Source: DASSKW01 sp035690065
Lineage (GTDB): Bacteria > Pseudomonadota > Gammaproteobacteria > Natronospirales > REEB76
NCBI GenBank assembly: GCA_035690065.1
Contig: DASSKW010000057.1
Location: forward strand, 1-20,146
Length of the DNA stretch: 20,146 nucleotides
Direction: 5' to 3'
Shown here: piece after piece, positions 6,209 through 13,901 of the stretch
Layout: each line of letters begins with the position of its first letter
Numbering within the stretch: position 1 is the first letter of the stretch
The notes under the pieces: model-generated
The model's input: only the letters and a program-made list of their open reading frames with translations
What the model was told of the DNA's origin: nothing
Database searches by the model: none
Position numbers and translations under genes: made by a program

Positions 6209-8965
6209 TCAGGCGCCAGCGTCGATGTGATCCGGGGATATCTCTAGTGTTTCCAGAACCAGCTTGCGCCCATCTCGCAGCAGGTCCGCGAACGCGTCAG
6301 CCGGCAGCGGTTTACTGAAATGATAACCCTGAATCAAGTCACAACGGCAGCGGCGCAGAAACTCGAGTTGTTCCTTGGTCTCGGCACCCTCTGCCACGAC
6401 TTTCACATTCAGGCCCCGACCAAGATTTATGATGGCACTGATGATTGCGGCATCGTCGGGATCAGTCGTGATATCACGCACGAATGATTGATCGACCTTG
6501 AGTTTGTCGATATGAAAACGCCTTAGATAACTGAGACTGGAATAGCCGGTACCGAAATCGTCAATCGCCAGACGTACCCCCAGGGTATTCAAGCGGCGCA
6601 TCATTTCTGTCGTTTCGCGCGTGTCCTGCATGATCACACTTTCGGTCAACTCCAGTTCCAGCATGGTGGGATCCAGACCGGATTGGGTAAGGATATCCGA
6701 GATGATGCGCGCCATATCGTTACGCCGGAACTGGATGGCCGAGAGGTTGACCGCGATGGGAATCATGCCCAGACCTGCGTCCTGCCATGCACGGTTCTGC
6801 AAGCAAACCGCCCTCAACACCCATTCCCCGATGGGCACGATCAACCCGCTCTGCTCCGCAACCGGGATAAAAGTAGTCGGCGAAACCACACCCAGGTTCC
6901 GGTTATTCCAGCGCAACAATGCTTCAGCACCGGCGATCTCGCCTGTTTTCAAATCGACCTGCGGCTGGAAGAACAACGACAGTTCTTCCCGTTCGAGTGC
7001 ATATCTCAATTCGCTTTCCAAGGATAATCGCTCGTGCGTGCGTCGAGTCATCTCCGTAGTGAAGAACTGATAATTGGCACGGCCGTGGTCCTTGGCCTGA
7101 TACATTGCAGTATCTGCATTGCGAATCAGATCTTCGACCTGCTCGCCATCGTCCGGAAACAGACTAATTCCGATACTCGGTGTGATATGCAGTTCATGCG
7201 TGCCGATATTGTAGAACCCACCCATGGTCTTCAATATCTTGTCGGCGACAAGCGCTGCCGTTGTGGAATCGCTGATATCCCGTAACACCAGGATGAATTC
7301 ATCACCGCCCTGGCGGCTGACTGAATCATTGTGCCGGACACATTCCAGTAGCCGATGACTGACCGCCTGCAGCAGATGATCGCCAACTTCGTGCCCAAGT
7401 GAATCATTGACGTCCTTGAAATGGTCGAGGTCCAGAAACATCACTGCCAGATGCTCTCCTCGCCGTCTGGAATCCGCTATCGCCTGCTCCAGACGGTCGC
7501 GTAACAGACTGCGGTTCGGTAATCCGGTCAGGGTGTCATAATGCGCAAGCTTATATACCTGATGCTCAGCTTGTTTGCGCTCGGTAATATCCGAGATGAC
7601 GCCGTCGAAGTACAATACTTCGCCATTCTCGCCGCGGATCGCCACCGCGCTATTGATGCCGAAGAAACGGCTGCCATCCTTGCGCTGGTATTCGACTTCC
7701 TGATCATGGTATTCGAAGTCCTCTTCCAGCAACGCCTGTAATTCTTCGCGCCGACGCGGATCGGAATATAGAATCGGACCCGGCACACTCATCAATTCAA
7801 CACCGGTGGTATAACCGAACATTTGCGCAAGCGAGTCGTTCACATAGATCAAGCCGCTCTCCAGCGAGCTGCGATAGATACCATCGGAGATATTGTTGGT
7901 TATGGACGATAACAACTGCTCCTTGTCACGCAATTCAGTCGTCATGTGTCGTGCCAGCTTGATGGCACGCAACCGGGTACGCCCCAGATTCAATACTATG
8001 AATGCCACCAGTACGGTGATAACCATACCAAGCAGGATGACCGTGGACGGTTCACGGTTTATCGAATTCCGATCGATGAACTGCAAGTCCCATGGGTGCC
8101 CTTCGATCTTGATGTGGTTGACCAATGATGCCGAAGATCTTTTGCTGCCCAACGGAGTAGTACTGGAGCGAAAGATGGGGGTAGCGCTTTTCGAGCTGGT
8201 ATCGTATATCGCCATATCCACCGGCGCATCCCTCAGGATATCCGCCATGATGATATCGATAGGCATGGAAGCGACCACCCAACCCTTCAGTGCTCGCTGT
8301 CGCGCGGCAACACTGTCGAGTGACTGACCATGCCGGTACACGGGGCCAGCGATAATCACGCCGGTGCGCAGCCGACCCGATGCATCCGGCATCCCCAAAG
8401 GCGGACTCAACAGCGTCCGACCTTCGTCCCGGCTGCGCATCAGCAGTTTCAGGCCCTTGGGCGTACTGCAGGCATCAAAGCCCAGATCGCCAGTGACGTT
8501 GGAGGGTTCCAGGTAGGTGATCGGACAATAGAAATCACGTGTTCCGGACGGCGTCAGCACGAACCCGGGCGCGTCATCCCGGCGGGTATGCGCGAGATAG
8601 TTCTTGAGGTCGTCAGCGTGCACGTAAGGGATGTAAGCCAGGCTCTGGATGCCCGCATAACGGTGACCAATATCCAGGGTATGCGTAAAAGCATGCCACT
8701 GGGTGCGGGAGACAGAATCGGAACTGGCAAATAGCGCCTGTCCGTCCCGCACCAGTGCCGCATAGGAATCGAAACTCGCTTCGACAAACAGGGTTATCTG
8801 CGCGGCATCATGGCTGAATGCGGTTTGGTGGCGTGCCTCGGCGTTCTGCGTCACTGTCCGCCAGGCGATATACGTGAACGATCCACCGGTCACCAACACC
8901 ATGATGGCGAGCAGATAGGCGCCAAAATTGGTCAGTAGTGCTTTGATGTTATTTCCCTGACCCAC
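6209..8965 (-). CDS. Membrane-bound CHASE-PAS-GGDEF-EAL c-di-GMP enzyme
   Basis: This 918-residue inner-membrane signalling protein carries both a c-di-GMP synthase and a phosphodiesterase domain. A first membrane helix at about 13-32 is followed by a periplasmic CHASE-type sensor (about 70-290), a second helix at about 309-329, a PAS domain (about 350-465, ending SDITERKQAE), then GGDEF and EAL. GGDEF is intact at 553-557, with the product-inhibition I-site RHND at 544-547. The EAL motif is intact at 681-683, and the later residues NLS, ELTES, DDFGTG, KVDQSF, AEGAE and QGYHFSKP are present. Both activities are therefore possible, and the sensed ligand is unknown. It is transcribed from its own promoter, ends 120 bases before csoR and is probably not part of the copper regulon. 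Confidence 0.93.
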   Translation of the reverse strand: MGQGNNIKALLTNFGAYLLAIMVLVTGGSFTYIAWRTVTQNAEARHQTAFSHDAAQITLFVEASFDSYAALVRDGQALFASSDSVSRTQWHAFTHTLDIGHRYAGIQSLAYIPYVHADDLKNYLAHTRRDDAPGFVLTPSGTRDFYCPITYLEPSNVTGDLGFDACSTPKGLKLLMRSRDEGRTLLSPPLGMPDASGRLRTGVIIAGPVYRHGQSLDSVAARQRALKGWVVASMPIDIIMADILRDAPVDMAIYDTSSKSATPIFRSSTTPLGSKRSSASLVNHIKIEGHPWDLQFIDRNSINREPSTVILLGMVITVLVAFIVLNLGRTRLRAIKLARHMTTELRDKEQLLSSITNNISDGIYRSSLESGLIYVNDSLAQMFGYTTGVELMSVPGPILYSDPRRREELQALLEEDFEYHDQEVEYQRKDGSRFFGINSAVAIRGENGEVLYFDGVISDITERKQAEHQVYKLAHYDTLTGLPNRSLLRDRLEQAIADSRRRGEHLAVMFLDLDHFKDVNDSLGHEVGDHLLQAVSHRLLECVRHNDSVSRQGGDEFILVLRDISDSTTAALVADKILKTMGGFYNIGTHELHITPSIGISLFPDDGEQVEDLIRNADTAMYQAKDHGRANYQFFTTEMTRRTHERLSLESELRYALEREELSLFFQPQVDLKTGEIAGAEALLRWNNRNLGVVSPTTFIPVAEQSGLIVPIGEWVLRAVCLQNRAWQDAGLGMIPIAVNLSAIQFRRNDMARIISDILTQSGLDPTMLELELTESVIMQDTRETTEMMRRLNTLGVRLAIDDFGTGYSSLSYLRRFHIDKLKVDQSFVRDITTDPDDAAIISAIINLGRGLNVKVVAEGAETKEQLEFLRRCRCDLIQGYHFSKPLPADAFADLLRDGRKLVLETLEISPDHIDAGA

Positions 8966-9000
8966 TCGATATCGCTCTTATGTTATCCACCCGGAAAACA

Positions 9001-9016
9001 CGCGGCGATAACCGCG
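9001..9016 (-). terminator. Weak hairpin followed by T-rich bases in the leader of the c-di-GMP enzyme gene
   Basis: On the minus strand CGCGG, loop TTATCG and CCGCG form a 5-bp GC-rich stem followed by TGTTTT. It lies about 130 bases after sdaA stops and 36 bases before the c-di-GMP enzyme gene starts, so it could be a weak terminator or an attenuator. The stem is short and the T run is interrupted. Confidence 0.25.
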
Positions 9017-9065
9017 CCAGCCTGCCCTCTAAGCCTGTGCACCGAAGACTGACAGGTCGACAGGA

Positions 9066-9094
9066 ATCATGGGCCTAAAAAAATATATCGTCAA
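9066..9094 (-). promoter_or_regulatory. Candidate promoter of the c-di-GMP enzyme gene
   Basis: The -35 box TTGACG (9094-9089) is followed after 17 bases by the -10 box CATGAT (9071-9066), inside an AT-rich patch. Transcription would begin near 9059, leaving a leader of about 95 bases. No known c-di-GMP riboswitch core was recognised in that leader. Confidence 0.5.
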
Positions 9095-9145
9095 ATTGAA
9101 AGCAGGATATCGAGTCGCGCTGAAGACACTCCGAGCCAGATCGCG

Positions 9146-10507
9146 TCAGCATTCCGGGACGTTGACCGCCAGACCACCCAACGAGGTCTCCTTGTAGATG
9201 CTGCGCATGTCGTGGCCGGTCTGGCGCATGGTCGCGATCACCTGATCCAGCGAGACCCGATGTTCGCCATCGCCACGCAAAGCCAGGCGTGCGGCATTGA
9301 TGGATTTGACCGAGCCCATGGCGTTGCGTTCGATACAGGGAATTTGCACCAGCCCCCCCACAGGATCGCAGGTCAACCCCAGGTTATGCTCCATTCCGAT
9401 CTCGGCAGCATTCTCCACCTGACCCAGACTGCCCTGCATGGCCGCCACCAGTCCACCCGCAGCCATCGAGCAGGCTACGCCGACCTCGCCCTGACAACCC
9501 ATCTCGGCACCGGAGATAGACGCATTCTTCTTATAGAGGATGGCGATCGCGGCAGCAGTGAGCAGGTAGCGCAGGATGCCCGCTTCGTCCGCGCCTTCCA
9601 CGAAGCGTTCGTAATAATGTCCGACTGCCGGAATGATGCCCGCCGCACCATTGGTCGGCGCAGTCACCACCCGACCACCCGCCGCATTCTCTTCGTTCAC
9701 TGCCAGTGCCCACAGGTTCACCCAATCCATGGCATCGAGCAACATTCCTTTGCTCTCCTGGGTCAACTGACGGTGCAATTTTGCAGCACGTCTGCGCACT
9801 TTGAGCCCGCCGGGCAATTCACCTTCCTCGCGCATCCCGCGTGCGACACAGGTTTTCATCGCCGACCAGATATTGAGGAGCCCGGCACGGATCTCCTGCT
9901 CGCTGCGCCAGGTCTTTTCATTCTCGAACATCAATTCGTGAATCGATAATTTGTGCTGTACACACAATTCCAGTAATTGCTGGCCAGATTCGAACGGATA
10001 CGGTGCTCCCGCAACATTCGCCATGGCCTGGTCTTCGTCACCGCGTACGATGAAGCCGCCGCCGATGGAATAGAAATCCTCGTTCAACAAAACTTGCTCA
10101 TCACCATCCAGCGCAGTAAATCTCATACCGTTCGAGTGACGCGGCAATACCTGAGCCTTGTGCAACAACAGATTGAGCGGTTCATCGAACGCTATCTCAT
10201 GACTGCCGAGCAAGCGGATACGCCCCGCTTCACGGATAGCGCGCAGACGTGTTCCGATCGTATCCGGGTCGATCTCGTCCGGCGTCTCGCCCTCCAGCCC
10301 CAGCAACACCGCGCGATCCGTACCGTGTCCGGCGCCGGTCAGGGCAAGCGAACCATACAGTTCCGCGACCACCTGACGTGTCTGATCCAGTTTGCCGGCA
10401 GCCTGAAGATCCAGCAGGAACTGGCGTGCGGCCCGCATCGGACCGACCGTGTGTGAACTGGATGGACCCACGCCGATCTTGAAGATGTCGAACACGCTGA
10501 TGGTCAT
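9146..10507 (-). CDS. sdaA: L-serine dehydratase, iron-sulfur, single chain
   Basis: This 453-residue cytoplasmic enzyme deaminates L-serine to pyruvate and ammonia using a [4Fe-4S] cluster. The N-terminal signature FKIGVGPSSSHT is present. Cys338 (GCQGEVG), Cys380 (GLTCDPVGG) and Cys391 (IPCIERN) have the same 42- and 11-residue spacings as the three cluster ligands known in the Legionella enzyme. The protein ends in Cys453, matching its C-terminal 'tail-in-mouth' cysteine, 115 residues after the first ligand. The ATG at 10507 lies 9 bases after the putA stop, and its ribosome-binding tract AAGG overlaps that stop codon, so the two genes are one coupled transcript. sdaA and sdaB names are interchangeable here. 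Confidence 0.96.
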   Translation of the reverse strand: MTISVFDIFKIGVGPSSSHTVGPMRAARQFLLDLQAAGKLDQTRQVVAELYGSLALTGAGHGTDRAVLLGLEGETPDEIDPDTIGTRLRAIREAGRIRLLGSHEIAFDEPLNLLLHKAQVLPRHSNGMRFTALDGDEQVLLNEDFYSIGGGFIVRGDEDQAMANVAGAPYPFESGQQLLELCVQHKLSIHELMFENEKTWRSEQEIRAGLLNIWSAMKTCVARGMREEGELPGGLKVRRRAAKLHRQLTQESKGMLLDAMDWVNLWALAVNEENAAGGRVVTAPTNGAAGIIPAVGHYYERFVEGADEAGILRYLLTAAAIAILYKKNASISGAEMGCQGEVGVACSMAAGGLVAAMQGSLGQVENAAEIGMEHNLGLTCDPVGGLVQIPCIERNAMGSVKSINAARLALRGDGEHRVSLDQVIATMRQTGHDMRSIYKETSLGGLAVNVPEC

Positions 10508-10516
10508 GGAGTTGCC

Positions 10517-13500
10517 TTAATCGTCCTTGAGCGACAAGAGGCTCGCATTGCCCCCCACCGCTGCGGTATTGATGGTCAGGGTACGCTCGGTGGCAAAACG
10601 ATGCAGATAATGCGGGCCGCCGGCCTTGGGCCCGGTGCCGGACAAACCCTGCCCGCCGAACGGTTGCACACCTACGACTGCGCCGATCATGTTGCGGTTG
10701 ATATACGCGTTGCCGACCCGGATCCGTGACTGGATGTACTGAGCGTTGCTGTCGATACGGGTATGCACACCCAGGGTCAAACCATAGCCGGTGCGGTTGA
10801 TCGCATCGATCACCTTGTCCAGATCTTTCGCCCTGTAACGCACCACGTGCAGGATCGGTCCGAACACTTCGCGTTTCAGGATGTCGAGGTTGTCTATCTC
10901 GACTGCCAACGGCGCGACGAAGGTGCCGTGCGCAGCGCTGGCGGGTAATTCCAGCTGACGAATCACTTTACCCTGTTTTGATATCCACGCAGCATGCTCA
11001 TCCAGAATCTGCTTGGCGGCCTTGTCGATCACCGGGCCGACATCGGTATCCAGGAATGCCGGATCGCCGATCTTCAGTTCGCCCATGTAGCCGTGCAATA
11101 TCTCGATGATGCGCGGTGCGATCTCTTCCTGCAGGAACAATACCCGCAGGGCCGAACAACGCTGGCCGGCGCTGTTGAAGGAACTGGCGATCACATCCAG
11201 CACCACCTGTTCCGGCAATGCGGAACTGTCCACCAGCATCGCGTTCTGCCCGCCGGTCTCGGCGATCAATGCGGGGATGATGCCGTCACGATCGGCCAAC
11301 GTCTGATGGATGACCTTCGCGGTCTCGGTCGAACCGGTGAAGACCACGCCGGCGATGCGTGGATCTGCCACCGCGTGCTGACCGACCACCGAACCACGCC
11401 CGGGGATGAAATTCAGCACCTCGCCGGGGATACCAGCTTCATGTAGCAGCCTTACTGCATGTGCAGCAATCAGCGAGGTCTGTTCTGCCGGTTTTGCCAG
11501 CACACAATTGCCTGACGCGAGCGCGGCGCTGACTTCACCTGTAAAGATCGCGAGTGGAAAATTCCACGGACTGATCGCGACGAACGCACCGCGGCCGTGC
11601 AGGGACAACTCATTGCGTTCGCCAGTGGGCCCCGGCATCCGCATCGGCGTGCCGAAATCGGCGACCGCACGCTGCGCGTAATAGCGCAGGAAATCCACTG
11701 CTTCACGCACTTCGGAAATCGAATCGGGGATAGATTTTCCCGCCTCACGTACACACAAAGCCATCAGATCGGCGCTGTGCTGTTCGAACAGTTCGGCAGC
11801 GCGTAGCAGCATCTCCCCTCGCATCTCGGCAGGCGTCGCATCCCAGGCCGGCTGGGCTGCGACCGCCACATCCACTGCGTGTCTGATGGCGTCCGCATCC
11901 GCTTCATGGATCAGACCGACAGTGTGGCGGTGATCCGCCGGATTCAGCGACGGCTTCTCCTTGCCGGACAATACTTTTCCACCCACTACCGGCGATGCAT
12001 CCCAGCTCTTCTGCATCGCGGACTGCATATCGGCGGCCAGTCCTGCCAGCGCCGGCTCATCGTACAGATTCATGCCGTGTGAATTGATGCGCCCTTCGCC
12101 GTAGATGTCTTTCGGCAACGGGATGCGTGGGTGTGGTTTGACGCTCAGCGCTTCCACTTCCGCGATCGGGTCAGTGACGATCGTCTCCACCGGCACCTTC
12201 TCGTCGATGATGCGATTCACGAACGAGGTGTTGGCGCCGTTTTCGAGCAGACGCCGTACCAGGTACGGCAACAAGTCTTCGTGACTGCCGACCGGCGCAT
12301 AGACGCGACAATCAAGCCCGAGCTTGTCCTTGCCGACGACTTCGCCATACAGCTCTTCACCCATGCCGTGCAGGCGCTGGAATTCGAAGTCATGATCCCC
12401 GCCGGAGAGTTCCATGATGGTCGCCAGCGTCTGCGCGTTATGCGTAGCGAACATCGGATACAGCACGTCGCGGTTCGCCAGCATCTTGCGCGCGCAGGCC
12501 AGGTACGACACATCGGTACTGGGTTTGCGCGTGAACACCGGATAGCCGTCGAGGCCACGTTCCTGGCCGCGCTTGATCTCGCTGTCCCAGTAAGCGCCCT
12601 TGACCAGGCGTACCGGGATCCTGCGTTTGCCATGCTTTGCCAGTTCGATCAGCCAGTCGATGACCTTGATCGCGCGCTTCTGATACGCCTGCACTGCAAG
12701 CCCGAAACCTTCCCATCCCTGCAGGGAAGGTGCGCGATACACGGCTTCGATCACATCCAGTGACAGATCCAGGCGTTCCGCTTCTTCCGCGTCGACCGTC
12801 AGGCCCATCCCATATTTCTGGGCGCGCTCCGCAAGCTGCAATAACTTCGGCACCAGTTCGTCCATCACCCGCTGATGTTGCGCGAGCTCATAGCGCGGGT
12901 GGAGCGCAGACAACTTCACCGAGATGCTGGGAGCAGCAAACACGCTCTGATCCTTGCCGACCGAAGCGCCGATCGCATCGATGGCAGTCGAGTAGGATCT
13001 GAAATAACGCTCGGCATCTTCTGCGGTGAGCGCCGCCTCACCCAGCATGTCGTAGGAATGGCGATACATCCTGTTCGCATCGTTGGCTGCACGCTTCAGT
13101 GCCTCTTCGATGCTGCGCCCCATCACGAACTGATGACCCATGATGCGCATCGCCTGCCTGAACGCAGTACGGATCAGCGGCTCACCCAGACGTGCCACCA
13201 GTTTGCCCATGAAGGTGGAAAGATTGTTCTCCACGCTCTGATCGAGCTTGATGATCTTGCCGGTCAGCATCAGCCCCCAGGTTGAGGCGTTCACGAACAA
13301 TGAACCGCTCGCGCCCAGATAATCGCTCCATTTGCCGTTCACGATCTTGTCGCGGATCAACTTGTCCGCAGTATCCGCGTCCGGGATGCGCAACAATGCT
13401 TCAGCCAGACACATCAGCACCATGCCTTCCTGCGAAGACAGATCGTATTGATGCAGGAACGCCTCGACTCCACCTTTGTCGCCACTGTTCGCACGCACCG

Positions 13501-13708
13501 CTTCCACCAGTTTGGTGGCCTGGACATGGATACGTTCGCGCGCAGTCGCATCCAGCTTCACCTGCGAGAGCAAAGCCTCTACGCAACGACTTTCATCGGC
13601 AAGATACAGATCGTTGACAGCCGTGCGCAGCGCATCAAACTGCGGCACTCGACCGGAAAAGACGAAGCTCGGATGGGTTGAGGTTTCCGTTTCTGCTGGC
13701 TGATACAT
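10517..13708 (-). CDS. putA: Bifunctional proline dehydrogenase / glutamate-semialdehyde dehydrogenase
   Basis: PutA oxidises proline to glutamate in two steps, passing electrons from FAD to the quinone pool and then reducing NAD+. The proline dehydrogenase half includes RLVKGAYWDSEIKRG and the end motif RRLLENGANTSFVNR. The aldehyde dehydrogenase half includes ISPWNFPLAIFTGE, Glu817 (AETGGQN) and nucleophile Cys851 (GQRCSAL). At 1063 residues it is a short form: the N-terminal ribbon-helix-helix DNA-binding domain of Escherichia coli PutA (1320 residues) is absent, so it should not repress its own gene. The ATG at 13708 is preferred over a start at 13774 because GGAG lies just before it. It is the first gene of a putA-sdaA unit and diverges from the S9 peptidase gene. 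Confidence 0.96.
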   Translation of the reverse strand: MYQPAETETSTHPSFVFSGRVPQFDALRTAVNDLYLADESRCVEALLSQVKLDATARERIHVQATKLVEAVRANSGDKGGVEAFLHQYDLSSQEGMVLMCLAEALLRIPDADTADKLIRDKIVNGKWSDYLGASGSLFVNASTWGLMLTGKIIKLDQSVENNLSTFMGKLVARLGEPLIRTAFRQAMRIMGHQFVMGRSIEEALKRAANDANRMYRHSYDMLGEAALTAEDAERYFRSYSTAIDAIGASVGKDQSVFAAPSISVKLSALHPRYELAQHQRVMDELVPKLLQLAERAQKYGMGLTVDAEEAERLDLSLDVIEAVYRAPSLQGWEGFGLAVQAYQKRAIKVIDWLIELAKHGKRRIPVRLVKGAYWDSEIKRGQERGLDGYPVFTRKPSTDVSYLACARKMLANRDVLYPMFATHNAQTLATIMELSGGDHDFEFQRLHGMGEELYGEVVGKDKLGLDCRVYAPVGSHEDLLPYLVRRLLENGANTSFVNRIIDEKVPVETIVTDPIAEVEALSVKPHPRIPLPKDIYGEGRINSHGMNLYDEPALAGLAADMQSAMQKSWDASPVVGGKVLSGKEKPSLNPADHRHTVGLIHEADADAIRHAVDVAVAAQPAWDATPAEMRGEMLLRAAELFEQHSADLMALCVREAGKSIPDSISEVREAVDFLRYYAQRAVADFGTPMRMPGPTGERNELSLHGRGAFVAISPWNFPLAIFTGEVSAALASGNCVLAKPAEQTSLIAAHAVRLLHEAGIPGEVLNFIPGRGSVVGQHAVADPRIAGVVFTGSTETAKVIHQTLADRDGIIPALIAETGGQNAMLVDSSALPEQVVLDVIASSFNSAGQRCSALRVLFLQEEIAPRIIEILHGYMGELKIGDPAFLDTDVGPVIDKAAKQILDEHAAWISKQGKVIRQLELPASAAHGTFVAPLAVEIDNLDILKREVFGPILHVVRYRAKDLDKVIDAINRTGYGLTLGVHTRIDSNAQYIQSRIRVGNAYINRNMIGAVVGVQPFGGQGLSGTGPKAGGPHYLHRFATERTLTINTAAVGGNASLLSLKDD

Positions 13709-13730
13709 GGACGCTCCGCGACTGGAAATC

Positions 13731-13751
13731 GTCCGGCCGCAAAGGCCGAAC
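13731..13751 (-). other. Leader hairpin upstream of putA
   Basis: On the minus strand, 8-base arms (13751-13744 and 13738-13731, one G-T pair) enclose a 5-base loop, 22 bases before the putA ATG and outside the ribosome-binding site. No T run follows, so it is not a terminator. It may stabilise the message or be incidental. Confidence 0.35.
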
Positions 13752-13776
13752 GAGAAACTGGGGATAAAGACCATCT

Positions 13777-13782
13777 ATTTTA
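13777..13782 (-). promoter_or_regulatory. Candidate -10 box of putA
   Basis: TAAAAT on the minus strand is a good -10 sequence placed 69 bases before the putA ATG in the divergent region with the S9 peptidase gene. No matching -35 box at 16-18 bases is evident, so an activator may be needed or the call may be wrong. Confidence 0.3.
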
Positions 13783-13889
13783 CTGAATCTGCGCTGCAAA
13801 TGCCCTGTGTCTGGACCGCTGCCGCAGCCCCGGCGCCTGCTTGATTTCTGGGCCCCCGGTCTTTACCGTGACCAGCCTGCTTTGCCGCT

Positions 13890-13895
13890 GGAGAG
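13890..13895 (+). promoter_or_regulatory. Ribosome-binding site of the S9 peptidase
   Basis: GGAGAG ends 6 bases before the ATG at 13902. It supports this start, which also begins a proper signal peptide. Confidence 0.7.
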
Positions 13896-13901
13896 TCCCG
13901 C

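Noticed and set aside
8966..9059. A possible c-di-GMP riboswitch in the leader of the GGDEF-EAL gene
   Set aside because: The conserved GEMM core and its two helices could not be found; only a weak hairpin is present.
9212..9949. A 245-codon rightward open frame opposite sdaA
   Set aside because: It is His/Arg/Gln-rich, has no family features and is antisense to sdaA, whose cluster cysteines are all present.
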